In this document: positions 1-13,642 of the stretch, in pieces | Layout: each line of letters starts with the position of its first letter | How positions within the stretch are numbered: position 1 is the first letter of the stretch | Assembly: GCA_016906335.1 (NCBI GenBank) | Contig: JADEYG010000002.1 | Coordinates: forward strand, 310,001 to 374,000 | Source of the DNA: Novakomyces olei | Lineage: Eukaryota > Ascomycota > Novakomycetes > Novakomycetales > Novakomycetaceae | DNA length: 64,000 nt | Direction: 5' to 3' | Translations under genes and position numbers: made by a program | Notes under the pieces: model-generated | What the model was told of the DNA's origin: nothing | The model's input: the letters and a program-made list of their open reading frames with translations, nothing else | Databases searched by the model: none

Positions 1-480
1 TCATAGCCAGTCACAAATTAATAGTATGGAGTAATGCAATGTGCTAGATTTGGGGTATATCATGCTAATTATTTATTTATTTATTTAGAATAGAGGGAGA
101 GCCAGCGACTAGCAAGTATGGAATTAAAGTTCAACTGCAAAGATTACCGTGCCGCATAGAGAGTCTTGTATGTAATACATACACAATATAATAGAGTAGA
201 ATATAAATGACACATGCAGAAAAGTGGGGTTAGTGGGGGAAAGTGTCACCCTACACTTGCGTACTGCTACTATGGCAAAACTAAAACTGGTAATTATTCT
301 CTTTCCCAATGTTATACACGTCCCCTCCATAACACGTAATATTAATCCATGGTAAAATCGCTGCTCCACGACTGACGTAAACTGCAGATAGCAACCGAAT
401 GGTCTTTACTGTAGAAGACTCCGCTCTGAGAATAACATTACGAATTTGTAGTTGCAAGCTGCAAACTGACCCGTTCAATT
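1..480. other. Intergenic, 5' side of the phosphatase gene
   Basis: No convincing gene. The stretch is AT-rich with a short TTTA run at about 69-87. Its open frames on the minus strand lack protein-like composition and cross the likely promoter of the gene that starts at 481. Confidence 0.6.
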
Positions 481-1558
481 ATGGCTCATGCAGTGCGCGA
501 TAGCACTGCCATTGCTGCAGATGATGCAGCCGCACCAACAATAGCTGACGCTGTTGCGGCGCCCACACATTCGATCAAAGACGGCGACGGCCAGAGTGCG
601 CCTTTGGGCGGCCGTAATCTATTGATTTTCTCAGATTTTGATGGCACTATCTTCAAGCAGGTATGCAGCGGATAAAGGGTATCGTCAATTTTAACAACAC
701 AGGATACAGGACACTTGATTTTTGATGCGTACGGGTGCGGACCGGAAAGGCGTAAGGATCTGGCGGACGCCATCGAGTCTGGAACTGACACGTTTCGTGA
801 TGCTTCTGATAAATTATGGGGTTCGGTGCAAGTTTCGTTCGATAAAGCGTACCAGCTGATGGTTGACAAACTGGAAATGGACCCTGATTTCCCAAAATTC
901 AACCAGTTTTGTGTTAGCAATCACATACCTTTTGCCATTATCTCGGCGGGTGTACGTCCGCTGTTACGAGCTATACTGGATCACTTTTTGGGGCAGCAAG
1001 TGGTAATTTAGAAACATGGTTTTGACTATAGCTATTGGCTCATTTGGCAAACTCTTCGTTCCTTTATTCTACTGTTATTCTCTTGAACGTTTGCTTGTTT
1101 TATAATTTCGGAAACTTAATTGTCTTTTGCTGACACTGCAGTCGAGGCATATCGATATCATTTCTAATGATGTGAAAATCGACGCTCAGGGCCACTGGAC
1201 ACCCGTTTGGCGCCATGGTGATAGTCCATTGGGCCACGACAAATCGCTTAGTATCAAGGAGGTACGCAAGGCCCATGCAAACTGCAAAGTAGCACCGCTT
1301 ATCGTTATGATCGGAGACGGAGTCTCTGATTTAGCTGCAGCACGAGAGGCAGATGTGCTTTTCGCGAAACGTGGTCTTCGTTTAGAAAGCTATTGTCTTG
1401 AAAACAAGATCCCACATACTCCATTTGATCGATTCAGCGATGTGCAGCATGCGATTGTACGTCTAGTGCGTGAGGACTATGAACATCGCCAAACGCATGG
1501 TCGTCCTAAATTTTATAGAGCAATATCTCGCGCAGTAGCTGAAGCGGAAACATTATAG
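481..1558 (+). CDS. HAD-superfamily phosphatase, Pyp1/YNL010W-like
   Basis: Three exons, 481-660, 703-999 and 1142-1558, join in frame to a 297-residue protein. Introns start gtatgc and gtggta; the second has a CTGAC branch site before its AG. Motif I is SDFDGTI (residues 51-57, nucleophile Asp52, acid-base Asp54). Motif IV is GDGVSDLAAA near the C-terminal third, followed by FAKRGL, the pattern of phosphoserine-phosphatase-like HAD enzymes. The Asp-Thr-Gly-His after motif I and overall length match the fungal family of small phosphorylated-sugar-alcohol phosphatases (yeast YNL010W/Pyp1), which also resembles the methionine-salvage diketo-methylthiopentane phosphatases. The first 45 residues are Ala/Asp-rich and probably disordered. 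Substrate is inferred only; probably cytosolic. Confidence 0.85.
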
Positions 1559-1983
1559 CCCTTGCTGTCATTCAGTCATATTAGCGTATCTACATCGATG
1601 TCTAGTGAGATAAGTTATTTATTAACTATTTTTTGTAAATGTTTCGATACACTGGAATCCAAGGTCGTAAAGTTAGAATACTACCTTTGATCCAATACGA
1701 GTTCGTGAAGCGCGGAGACAAGTGCCAGCATTCAAAATGTAATGAAATTCTCATTAGTGTTTCCTTTCACCAAAGCGGAGAACTACAAATTTGGGTTATA
1801 TAGGGAAACTCTCGCTTTCCGGGGTATACTAAAGCCGTTATCGTGATACATATGTATAGGATAAACAAGTTAGACTACACAGGTCTAGACAGCACAAGTA
1901 TAGACTACATAAATATAGGCTATATTTTTTATCCAGATAATCCATACTTGCCTGCAAAGGAGTGCAAAGCACGGCATTACACA
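1559..1983. other. Intergenic, promoter side of GCV1
   Basis: No gene seen. A TATATAGG sequence near 1797 is about 185 nt before the GCV1 start and could be a core promoter element. Confidence 0.5.
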
Positions 1984-4009
1984 ATGGCACTTTCTTTACT
2001 GTCTCGTACTTTTGCGCGCCAGACAGGCAAATGTAGCGTCAATTGTACGCGGCGAACGTTTGCGGCGGCTGTAAGTGTACACAATGTTTTTAAACGTTAC
2101 TAATATAAACATCTAGCCAGCTCACCAGGAACTGCGTAGAACACCACTATACGATCTTCATCGGCAGCATGAGGCGTTACTTGTGCCTTTTGCAGGGTTC
2201 GAAATGCCTTTAAAGTACTCGAATTTAGGAGCAATTGACTCGCACCTTTGGGTTCGCCAAAAGGCCGGTGTCTTTGATGTATCACACATGGTAGGTGAAT
2301 CATATTCATATCTGATACTTGAGTCAGTTGAGCTCGTACTTGCTGGCTGCAAGAACGTTAATTATCTGTCTTTACCTGAAAATGCGTTTCGATTTTCTTC
2401 CAAGATTTAGACAAACAGCAATTTGTTAAGCAGTTTTTCTCATTTTATACGCTTCCTGTTGATAATTATATCTTTTCTAGATTTTCCGATTTTCACAAAT
2501 CACTATTCTATGTATATTGCATCTCGTCAGCTCTGTTCACCAGACCTTTTTTATTGCCGTAGTATATGATTGAGGCTAAGCCGTCTGTAACCCCCCTATC
2601 AATTATTGTCTAATTTACGAATAGGTACAATGGCTTGTCAGCGGTACGGATGCTACCAAGTTTCTCGAGTATGCAACACCATCTGGCATTACTGCTTTAC
2701 CTCCCAATACGTCTACACTATCCGTTTTGACAAACGCTCATGGTGGAATTGTGGATGATCTTATGATTACACGCCTCGGTGATAATGAATTTTATCTTGT
2801 TACAAACGCGGCCTGCCGTGAAAAGGACACTGCACATTTGAATGCGCTTCTTTCCGGGTTCCCAAACACGAAACTGCAAGAGATTACAGACAAGGCTCTT
2901 ATCGCGGTTCAAGGTATGATATGGTTCTTTTTATCCTCTGATTTGGATTGTTTAAATCCTCTATTGCTTATTCTATTTTTATATTTTATTTTCTAATTTT
3001 AATTTTAATTTCAATTTTAATTTCAACTTCAATTTCAATCTGAATTACGGTTTTTTATTGTACTTGGTGCCGATTTCTGTTCTTAATTCCTTGATGAGTC
3101 AACCAATTAAATTCAATACTCATTCAAAAGGTCCCGAAGCAGTGAGCTTGATTGCCAAGCATACGCCACTTGACATGAGAGCGCTTTCGTTTGGAAAAAC
3201 GGCTTTTACTAAACTCTTTGGAGTCATTGTGCAAATGGCCCGAGGAGGGTATACCGGGGAAGACGGAGTAGAAATTGCCATTCCTGCTAATGCGGCAATG
3301 GAGGTCACTGAAAACCTGTTGGCCAGCAGTGAATTGTTTTCTCTAATCGGACTTGGAGCGCGTGACAGTCTAAGATTAGAGGCCGGAATGTGCCTTTATG
3401 GCCACGATTTGGATGAGACCACGACGCCTGTAGAGGCAGCTCTGTCTTGGATTATCCCAAAGAATCGACGCACAGAGGGCGGGTTCTTGGGTGAGGAGGT
3501 TATCTTAGAACAGTTGAAGAATGGTGTAGAGCGGCGTCGTGTTGGGTTCATTGTTGAAGGCCCGGCAGCAAGAGGTTCGTTGGTTTTATATGATGTCATT
3601 TTATGTTCATTAAATCAGATATCCAATTTTTACTTTAATTTTTTTTTTACGGAAATTCAGGATATAATTTCATTTAGAATTTCCTTTTTTAATATATTTG
3701 TTCATCGGCCTTTTACTACATCAAGACCGATCTAATATAGTCTTCACGTTTATCTCTTTAGTTGATCTCAAATCTAACTCTTTTTCAGAGGGCGCACAGG
3801 TATTCGATGAGCACGGAGCTCATCAAATTGGTGTAATTACATCAGGAGCTCCTTCACCGACTCTTGGTCAGAACATTGCAATGGGATACGTTAAGCAAGG
3901 AATGCATAAGAGCGGGACTCGTGTTAATGCACAGGTGCGTAATAAATTACGGCATGCAAATGTGGCACGCATGCCGTTTGTTGCACCAAAATACTATAAA
4001 TCGGCATGA
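1984..4009 (+). CDS. GCV1: Aminomethyltransferase, glycine cleavage T protein
   Basis: Five exons, 1984-2070, 2117-2290, 2625-2913, 3131-3574 and 3789-4009, give a 404-residue protein. The first 29 residues are Arg/Ser/Ala-rich without acids, a mitochondrial presequence. The mature part shows GcvT landmarks in order: LRRTPLYDLH, FAGFEMPL, AGVFDVSHM, TNAHGGIVDDL, ARGGYTGEDGVEI, GLGARDSLRLEAGMCLYGHDL, IGVITSG-PSPTLGQNIAMGYV and a C-terminal MPFV-x4-YY. With the H, P and L proteins it moves the aminomethyl carbon of glycine onto tetrahydrofolate in the mitochondrial matrix. The fourth intron starts with the unusual gttcgt; frame closes only with that choice. Intron 3 holds a run of imperfect TTTTAA/TTTCAA repeats. 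Confidence 0.95.
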
Positions 4010-4609
4010 TATTAACGAGATCGGCATCGCCTTTGTTTATTTTCATTTTAATTCTTAATTTATTCACTTGATCCGTTTAACAAGTCTCCAAAATTTGCTC
4101 GAATTCGATATAGTGCTTATCAGAGCGTCCACTAAACAAGAATTTTGCAGTTTCTAGAGGTAGCAATCGACAGACGGCTTTCATACTTCATCTTGTTCTC
4201 TGCTTGTATTATTTACTAGCTTTTGAGCCTTCAAAGTTTATAAAAGGTCCTTATGATGATGGTTTCAATTCTTTTCTCTTTTTATTGAAAATATTCGTCT
4301 GCAACTTCAAATTGCAATGCTATCTCGCTCATTTCCCGTCAATTACAATTAAACTTTTCCTCTTTTATTTCCCCGGCCACCTCCTTCCCCTTACCATCAC
4401 CTAAACCTCTTGCGCCAATCCATGCTGAGGTCTTCAATTCAATTCCCCCCACTAAACATAGGCTAACATGAAGCCAAGAGCATATTCAAAAACCAAGCAG
4501 CAAAAATCCCAAAAAAACTAATAATGAATGAAAATGACAATGAGATGAAATGAAATGAAACGACAATGAAAATGCTTATGAAGCAATAAATGCTTTAGCT
4601 GATGACAGC
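4010..4609. other. Convergent intergenic space
   Basis: Lies between the 3' ends of GCV1 and the transporter. Pyrimidine-rich to about 4430, then a purine-rich stretch of imperfect ATGAAA/ATGACA repeats near 4520-4575. No gene seen. Confidence 0.6.
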
Positions 4610-6389
4610 TCAATCTGACTCGTTTGCCTCCAGGACTTGAGCATTTGCTTCCTTCATTTCGAGGACAGATCCGGTACTGCGATTAGCTGCCACATTACTC
4701 GTCTCAACAAAGCCTGCTCGTTCGTTATAAGGTGTCTCTGGCGGCGAATAAATCGCATTTATTTGTTCCAGAGACATACCCCTGGTTTCCTTGATACACC
4801 ATACAATGATTCCTAGCGTTAGTTTGATTGTCACTGTTTGTACATGTATATGTATGTGTATATACATACATATATTTTTATCCATTCATCTTTTAGTTGC
4901 TATTCTTTTTTTTCCTTTTCTTAACAATCTTACCGAAGCTAATAAAACTAGACACGAGAAACAGTGCAGTCCAGGCTGGACCAATCAGGGCAAACATTAT
5001 TGGGCTCACCATGGCGATAGCGAAACTGAAAAGGTAATTAGCCGCTGTTGCCAGGGCGGCACCTTGTGATCTTATTTGCATAGGCAAAACTTCGTTAAGA
5101 ACGACATAGGCCATTGGACCCCACGTAGCGGAAAAAGCGCTCAAGTACGCAAAGACGGATATGATCAGCGTAATGTAGACTCCCAAAGACTTATGGGGCA
5201 CATATGACATTATAATGAAAAGAATGAGCATGGCTGCCATTCCGAGAGAACCAGCAGCGAGAGGCACCCGACGGCCGACGCGTTCTACCATATAAATCCC
5301 GGGCCAGGTCATCGCAAAAACGGTGAATCCAAAAAGCACAGTGCTTATGAGGACATTATCAAAGGGCAAAAGGCGGGCTCCGAAATAGAGGAAAAAATTA
5401 ATGCCGACCAGCTGTTGCAGCGACATTATGGCAATACCGAGCAAAACTGCCTTTCTGTACCGTCGGCTAAAGGCGGTGAAAACTGTTGTTGTCTTTTCTA
5501 GCCGTTGAAACTCCTGAACTTGGTCTTCAATCATGGCCAGTTGCCTTTGAACTTGTATCTCGTCTTGTTGAGGCAAAGAGCTCAGGCTAGTATTGCTCCT
5601 TTTCGCCTTTGGTCTTTCAACTTTACTAGCCAGTATTGCACGTGCACGCTCAATTTGGCCCTTTTGTACCAAGTAAAAGGGCGATTCTGGCAGAGTAATT
5701 ACGACGGGCAGAAAGATTATTCCGTAAATTAGGTTGACGGCCATTGGAAGACGCCAGCAGACACTTGAGTTCTGCATATGAGAAGCAGCAAACGTGACAA
5801 TTGCCCCCAAAAATATTCCAAAAGTGAGAGCCAGTTGGAACGAGGATACGATTATGCCACGGGATTTTACTGAGCTCAGCTCTGATTGCAATTGCGGGAC
5901 AACAGCAACAAATCCACCGATTCCGATGCCGCTGAGGCCCCGGCCAACGATTATTTGCGCAACTGCGGAGAACGAGGTAAGTTGAATTGTTTGGCCGATC
6001 AGGTACACTGCGCAGTAGAATGAGCAGCAGCCTTTTTTGCCCATGTACCTTGACAAGAAAGAAGAGAAGAGGCATCCGATCATGCAGCCAATGGGCATTA
6101 TACCGACAACAAGGCCTTTGAGAAGTGGACTCAGTACGTATCCGTTATGCACATCGAGTATGTCACCAAACGAAGAATTGAAATCGTCCAATTCAAGTAA
6201 GCCTGGACGCACTTAGTAACGAAGTTTAAAAAGACAAAACAATAAAATGAAAGAAGGAATAAGGGTAATAAAAATGAAGGGAGCAGGAAGGAGAAGAGAG
6301 ATTTTACCACCAATGATTCCTGTATCAGCACCGCCAATAAGGCCTCCGAGAGAGAGCAATAGAAGAGGCACGTTTTGCCGATCAAACAT
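4610..6389 (-). CDS. MFS hexose/sugar transporter
   Basis: Three exons on the minus strand, 6389-6308, 6202-4934 and 4833-4610, join to 524 residues. The start follows from GADTGIIGG closing onto LELDDFNSSFG across the first intron, the usual TM1 and loop of fungal HXT-type carriers. Other family marks are GRGLSGIGIGG, PESPFYL after TM6 (a PESPRWL variant), QQLVGINFFLYFG in TM7 and KETRGMSLEQI after TM12. About 12 hydrophobic segments can be counted. The second intron cuts TM12 and restores FVTIKLTLGIIVW. It should be a plasma-membrane proton or facilitated monosaccharide/polyol carrier; the substrate cannot be read. The N-terminus before TM1 is unusually short, about 9 residues. Confidence 0.93.
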
Positions 6390-8566
6390 TGCTGGGATTT
6401 TTATTGTTGTTCGCTATTATTATTCTTATCGTGTTTCGCTTTCAGTACCTTGATACTGATGTCTCCTTTTCTCCCAAATTTGTTATGTTTTCAAATTTGT
6501 TTGACGACTTCAACGAGAAACAATATTTAAAAAAAAGTAAAAATAAAAGAAAAGTGCTGATTTAGAGTAGAGATATGGTCTCTATGGAGCAGCTACACTC
6601 GAAAACGATCGAATGAGATTGCCAGTCGTGTTGTTTTTTCCGTGAATCGAATTATTTTTTTTATCTTCAAAAATTTTGATTTATTTGAGTCGTTTTTACC
6701 CTCGATTAAACCTCACGGACGCGATTTGCTTCGAGAGTTGTTTCTTGATTGAAGGCAAGAAATCAAAGGGGATACAGGCGGGTTTAAATAAGTCTCTCTG
6801 TCAAAAGACGTTCAGTCTCTATTCTTTGCCAGATTTCGGTAACGGTAGGAAGATCAAGCTAATATATCGGGAGTCCGTCAATGGGAAAATAAATAATATA
6901 CGCGATTTAAAAAAGAAAGACCAAAAAAGCAGCAAGTGTGCTTAATTTTTAAAAATGTATTACAGAAAGAGCAGCAGCTTTAGTTTGCGGTAAATCAAGG
7001 GCAGAATCTGATTCATAGTGGTGATGCCGGCACTATATTATTGTCTTTCTGTTTTAAATTTAAACTATATAAATGTTTAATGGTATTTCCATCTTGGTTT
7101 TGCTTGGAATAATTGATTTATCAATAAGCTTTGCGGGACTTCCACTTTGAGAGGTAAATTGTACGACCCGTTTGCTATTAGCCGAAACCGATCGGGAACG
7201 AGCGCCACGGGAAAGGATTTTAATGAAACCTTCTTCTATTTTGTTTTATAATATTATACTATTTTAACTGTTTGTGTCATTCTCGTTTCTTAAATCTCTT
7301 GGTTTTTTCTCAACCATTTTAGTCGGGCCAACGTTTACCCCAGTTTTCAACGTCGACTTGCACGTTTTAAAGTCTGTCTTAGACAGCTCGTGTAAAATTA
7401 GCGTCAGACACTATTCGCAAAATATCGCACATGCACAGTGATGTTTTACAAAGATACTACAGAATGAATTTGATATTGCTTCAATTGCCGATAATCAGAA
7501 AACAACTAATTTGTTAACGGAGCCCGTGTGGTATCGAAATGACTTTGTGCAATTAATGGCTTGTGATCGACCTGGGCGATATACTTAATTCCACGGGTTT
7601 TATAACGGAGCAATTACATCATGTGCAAACTGTGAAGGAAGAAGAGATCATGTAGAAAAACGTTTTAGTATTCGGCGGTGAATCAACCTCGTCAAAATTA
7701 AAATTCAGAAATCACCGCGCCTTACACTCAGGCTACCACAACTTTGCCGTACTTTAGACAGTTGTGCTACAGTTGCTATATAGTACACGACGTTACATGA
7801 TCACCGCATTTAACTTCAGTAACGTTACAACTGCCTACTTTAATGTAAAAGTTATCCTTGCCGTTAAGGTATCCCAAAGTTTCTATAACATATCTAATAA
7901 AGATATGGACGCCGTGGTGGTGGTCCGTTATGCAAGGGTGCTATAACTTTACTTGCACTTCGCAGCGTTACTATAGGCTTTATCGTATACTTTAGGCACG
8001 TCCAGGTTCCAATGACTAACGTGTGTGCTTGCTAGCGGCACGGGACTATCTGCTGGTGCTACTTACTAAATGTACCCATGTTCCGTTACCATCAATCAAT
8101 TAAGACCTTGACATTTAATTAAACCTTGCTATCCAAGGACCGAGATACTTGGTCTTTGCTATCCACGTGCTATCACACTGTAGACAAAGAAAGCCTTTAG
8201 AAAGCCTCCCTCTGCAAGGGTCTCTTGGTTCAAAGTACGAATTCTAATTGTTTATATGAACATAATTCAGCACCAGCACCGTGCTTTCTCACAGGCATGA
8301 CACATTCATCTGCAGTATGAGTGTACCGTTATAAATAGCGCAAATAAACCCTAAATCTCTCTTGTGAGTAACTGCAATTTGCTGCTTATCTCTTGGATTA
8401 TCGACACACGTAATTATTGCTTTCCCATGAACCAGACGGAGTTCTCATAAACTTGCGATCTTGTGGGCCACTTGGAGTGAGTCATTGTGGAGAGAAAAGC
8501 CGGTCCGGCTGTTTGCTTGGTTGCACCCTGCTCGCGCTAAGCTAAATTTCTACGCGTGTGCCGGCA
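6390..8566. other. Long divergent intergenic region (transporter / PSD2)
   Basis: 2.2 kb between divergent genes. Two small plus-strand open frames (6676-6945 and 7764-7946) have AT-driven composition and no recognisable domain. I see no tRNA or conserved gene. It should hold the promoters of both flanking genes, and the transporter's long upstream region would suit a nutrient-regulated gene. Confidence 0.6.
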
Positions 8567-11500
8567 ATGCGTCTATCAAACCCGAACCGGCTACTTTCGA
8601 GCTCTGCACGATCTTCACGGGCCCCTTCACCACGTCCAGCGGCTGAAATTGCTCCTGCAGTCCCTCCGTTTATTGTTAGAATCCAAATTCTAAGGGTAAG
8701 CTTTACTTCTTCTTTTAATTGCACCCAAATTATTATTTCTAACTGTAAAAGGGCAAAGATTTGGTGGCGAAAGATAGAAGCGGCTCTAGCGATCCCGTAT
8801 GTATAAAGTACCACGCTTTGTTGTTCAGCTTTGGTTCAATCATTTTAAACTCGGCGTTTCCCTTATTTAAAGTTATGGTCCACGGGCACCTTTGATTTGC
8901 TGTAGTTGCTCTCAAGAGATATGCTATCTCTGCTCAATGAATGGTGTTTAATAATATAATTTGTCTGGACTTTGGCCTTTAGCTGTTGATTTTATGTTAA
9001 CGGCCAGTTTGCTATAGTGCGGATCAATGACTCAAAAAAAACGACAAGCGTGGTGAAAAAGAGCTTGTCACCTGAATGGAACGCGTGCCTGGATTTCACG
9101 TACAAGCCGACCTGGAGCTCAGATACGGTCGAGGTTGTTTGTTATGATAAGGATCGATTTCGGCGAAAAGATTATCTAGGAGAGTTTACTGTGTCGCTCT
9201 TGCATCATTTTGCCAATGGTCATGTCGCCTTTGACGATCCCGAAAACAGTGTATGCCGGACGTTCTTTTTTCTTCTTTTCTTTCATTCTTTTTTTCAGGG
9301 AAAAAAAAGGAAGTTGAAATATACGACTTGAAGTATCTCTTATTAAACTGCCTCCGACCAGTTTAGTCATGGATTACTGATATGTATAGTCTGTATGGTA
9401 TCAACTTGAATCAGGCAAGAAGAAGTCAAAAGTTACGGGGTGTATCGAGGTACGGGCCAGTATTGTAAGTATCCAGAACCCGGGCGCGAGCTCAGCAGAA
9501 TTGTCATCGACATGGAACATGTTTTTGGCAAGAATAAAAGCCGAGGCTCCTAGTGACACTATGTCGATTTTTTTAAACACGCCTGCTACTGAAGCTGTTG
9601 GCATGTTTGACGATGACGAAAGTTTATCAGAAGACGACGATCAAATAGTGGATGCAGCTTCTGAAGAGCCCGCTTATGAATCAGATTTGGTAGACGAAGC
9701 TCTCTCTAGCAATGAAGCAAATCTCGCCATGACCGACCTGGGCAAGGCTCCAGTCGTAGCGAAACAGAAAAAAAGGCGCACGAGACGGCTCAAGCGTCAT
9801 AAAAAGATTTTGCAAAGATACCAGTCTCAAACTTTTCGCAGGGATATGGTCGGGATAGTCTATGTTGACATAAAAAACGTGACTGATCTCCCGCCATTTC
9901 GTAATAGTAAGTGCCAAACTTCACTTTTATAGCGATTTGCATTTTTTTGGAATGTCTCATTCGATTGGTTTTGGGATACTTTACATCTAGTTTACTTTAT
10001 ATATATTTATATGTATAGATATGCTTTTCCAAAGTTTTACTTTAGACTCACCGCTACAGTGACTCGGACTAGTTTTGACATGGATCCATTCGTGATTCTC
10101 GCCTTTGGCAAACGAGTATTCCGTACAAAAATTGTCCGACACAACTTGAACCCGTCGTTCAACGAAAAAGTCATATTTCCATTATTTGCCAGTGAAACTG
10201 GGTACAATCTCGATTTTAAAGTCGTTGATCGCGACAAGTTGTCTTTAAATGATTTGGTAGCGCTTTTGTCCATACCAGTATCGCAATGGATGGGGTCAGC
10301 TGATCCTAATAATGAGCAGGGGAACGATCTAGGAAGTGATTCCGGTAAAGCCTCTAATTTCCCTTTCACTTCTACCGCAGCTTCCAGCTCTGGAATTGAA
10401 GGAGAAAGTGCTAATCACGGTGATTCTGCTACCGATTGCGTGGGCGGTGTGGATTTTAAACCGAATGTCTCTAGTCTCAACTTGAAACTGGCAAAGTCTG
10501 ATATGTTTGAGGGGAAACACAAACCTGTGCTTAATATTACGTATAAAGTTATCCCATTTGGTGATTTGTACCGGCAGTTTTGGAGGGGATTACTCCAACG
10601 TTTTGATTCTGAGGACAAAGGCCGCGTTTCCAAAGTCGAACTTACTACAATGCTGGATACACTTGGCTCTACACTTAGTGACAAGACTATTGATTCCTTT
10701 TACCGACGGTTTGGGGTCGTTGACCCCGAGGGTGAATATGATACTGGTATCACTTATGCCCAGGTCATACAGTGTCTTAGTACGTACTTGGGCATCGATG
10801 CATCGGGCAGTTTAGAGTCTAGTACCGAATCTGCTCCAGAATTACAAAGGGGATCAGTCAGAGCTGACGATTTTGTGCGGGAAGGCTCTGCTAGTACGAG
10901 CAATATTTCAATACCATCACTGGCCAAAACTGGTGCTGATGACGATGAGAGCAATATGGGTCCAGCACTAAATTTAGACGATTTACGTGATCCTTTGGAG
11001 TCAGATTCAAAGCCGGAAAGGCTCGTATCAATCACAGAATGTCCTTTCTGCCATACTGCAGTGGATATGAATCGTTCAATGGAGATAGATGTAATTACGC
11101 ACATGATATGCTGTCTTAGTTATGACTGGAAGAGGATGGATCGGCTTCTTCTTGGTGGTCTCGTGAGTTCAAGTCAGGCTCAACGTAATTGGTATAGCAA
11201 AATTATTACCAAAGTCGCGTATGGAGGCTACCGAATCGGAGCCAACTCTGCGAATACATTGGTCCAGGACCGACGGACGGGTCAGATTCAGGAGGAGCGT
11301 ATGAGTTTTTACGTTAGATTGGGGATAAGGCTACTTTATAAGGGCCTTAAAAGTAGACGTCGCATGGAAAGTTATAGAAGTAAGGAATACCTGTCTTCAT
11401 TTTCAATTTTTTGCTTTTGAGTTTTCTTGATTTGCGTTATAGTCAATTTATTTTATTTTATTTTATTTTATTTTATTTTATTTTATCGATACTCGTCATA

Positions 11501-12700
11501 CCATTTACTTAAACCAGTTCGCCAACTGTTACGATCTCTGAGCATCAAACAAGGTCGCAAGTACGACTCCCCATCGTCGAAACGCGATATTCCGAGCTTT
11601 ATAAAGTTCCATAAGCTCAATATGGAAGAAGTAATGCTGCCCGAAGGCGGCTTCAACAAGTATGAACAGTCGAAAAAGTCTCATTTTCTCTATTATCAAG
11701 ATTAGTGGCTCAAATTATAAAAATATTTTTGTAGTCCTTTTTTGGCATTGTTGAAATTAAAATTAAAATTTTCAATCGTGGCATCAGATGCTTTTATACT
11801 GAATTTTCGTTTCAAGTTATTCAGTTGTCATTTGCTCCAACACTGATTATATCTATTCGGTTTAGAAAGCTTGAAAATTGGCCTTGTCGGTTTCTTATTG
11901 GCTCTACCTTTTTATTTTGGTTTGATTTTATACTTTTAGTATTCTATTTAGTTTAAATTAAGTTGTTTGATATTAGTTTAATGCTTTATTTTTTCGATTC
12001 TTTTATTTACTCATCTACTTTTCTCTTTCGAATTAATTCTAATCTCAGTTTCAACGAGTTCTTCTACCGAAAACTGCTACCCGGCTCACGGCCTTGTGCA
12101 GGCCCTGATCGGCCTGTCGTGGCGGTTTCTCCGGCAGATTCTCGTGCAGTATGTTTCAACACGGTAGACGATGCAACAACCTTTTGGATCAAAGGGCGAG
12201 ATTTTACTCTGCAACGATTACTAGGAGAATCTAAAGAGAAACTGGTCCCGAGGTTCACGAATGGCGGTGTAGCAATTTTCCGTTTGGCACCGCAAGACTA
12301 TCATCGCTTCCATAGTCCAGTGGACGGTGTTGTCCATGAACCCGAGCTGATTGCTGGACAGTATTATACTGTCAATCCAATGGCCATAAGATCGGCGCTG
12401 GATGTCTTTGGAGAAAATGTCCGTGTGGTTGTGCCGATAGAATCGGACCGTCATGGACTCGTAATGGTAGTATGTGTGGGAGCCATGATGGTGGGGTCTA
12501 CCGTGATTACAGCAAAAGCTGGCCAGCGATTATCCCGTACTGATGAGCTTGGGTATTTCAAATTTGGAGGCAGTACAGTCATCGTCGTGTTTGAGCGTGG
12601 AAGAGTTAAATTTGATTCTGATTTAATAGAGAATTCTCGAGCTTCAATTGAGACACTAGTGCGTGTCGGTGCGTCGATTGGTACGGCTGTTGCATCTTGA
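8567..12700 (+). CDS. PSD2: C2-domain phosphatidylserine decarboxylase
   Basis: Seven exons, 8567-8695, 8752-8796, 9008-9250, 9420-9906, 10060-11379, 11518-11659 and 12049-12700, close in frame to 1005 residues. The enzyme converts phosphatidylserine to phosphatidylethanolamine at endomembranes. Domains in order: a C2 domain at about 34-140 (RGKDLVAKDRSG, KKSLSPEWN); an acidic linker with a Lys/Arg block; a second C2 at about 285-390 (TRTSFDMDPFVILAFG, LNPSFNE); an EF-hand-like pair near 478-545; and the decarboxylase domain from about 630. Catalytic landmarks are KQGRKYDS, FNEFFYRKL, the DYHRFHSPVDG histidines and the GGST self-processing site (Ser near 964), where the pyruvoyl group forms. 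The small exon 2 (15 codons) and the 9419 acceptor (gcaag) rest on frame closure. Length fits Psd2/Psd3-type enzymes. Confidence 0.95.
11448..11486 (+). repeat. (TTTTA)n microsatellite in PSD2 intron
   Basis: About eight near-perfect copies of TTTTA inside the fifth PSD2 intron, roughly 30 nt before its 3' splice site. Confidence 0.9.
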
Positions 12701-13642
12701 TGGACGAGTGATTTTGCAGCTCAAAAATCTATTTAACCAGTAGACTGCCAATACGTGCACACTGATTCCACTTTGCGCTTATTTATTTTTCATTTATTAT
12801 AAGCATATTGTTTTCAATCGATGCATTTGCATTTGCGGAAATTTTGCACTGGCATGGAAGAGCATCTCCTACATTTGTGTAGTGTATGATTTAATTAATG
12901 TTTCTCTAGTTTATTACCGCAAGACTAAACTTTAAATGTTAGTTGCAATGTAATAGTTTCTTATAATAGGCGTATACGGGATGTTGCATGTAACGTTGTT
13001 CCTGAGAAATTATTCAGTGAGTAGAGTTGCTTTAACAAGCGTGCGTGTATAGTATTGTATGTTTTGCCTTTTGGGTTTGTGGTCAATCAAATCATTTTTT
13101 GGATACTTGGTTTATGATGCAGGTCCTTTGTATGTTTCGGAGCAGTTTCACATTGGCGGCTCTCCCTTAATCCTTAATACGACTGCGCTAATTCAATATT
13201 ATAAAGTGCTTGGGACCAGTCCGTCTACGAGACGTACGTATACTACTCATTTGTCGTTTAGAGCAAAATGGATTAATAAGCAAGAGTCTGAAAATACGCT
13301 AGTTCTTTCCATATAAATCAAGCATAGATCTTTGCGCTCCGCTAATGTTAAAGCTCTTCAATCACGCTACTCTAGTCTTGTTATTATCACTTTTAGGCAC
13401 GAATACTGATCAGCAAATTCAATTTCCGTAGACACTATCAAAATCGCCGTTTAACGTAGAACGTTTCCCTTTTTTTTCTTCTTCTTTTTGACAGCATGAC
13501 AGTTTGTGAAACAATGTATGTACGGTTAAATTATCGAGAAATTGCCGAAATGAAAAGTTCAAGGGAGGAATAAATTTTACAACAAACCCCGTCGTCCCGT
13601 TTAGGCGCAAAGCTTCGATCCCCATATGGAACCTGGCAACTT

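Noticed and set aside
5650-6075. 141-codon antisense frame within the sugar transporter gene
   Set aside because: Lies in another frame of the same minus-strand exon. The transporter frame has all conserved motifs.
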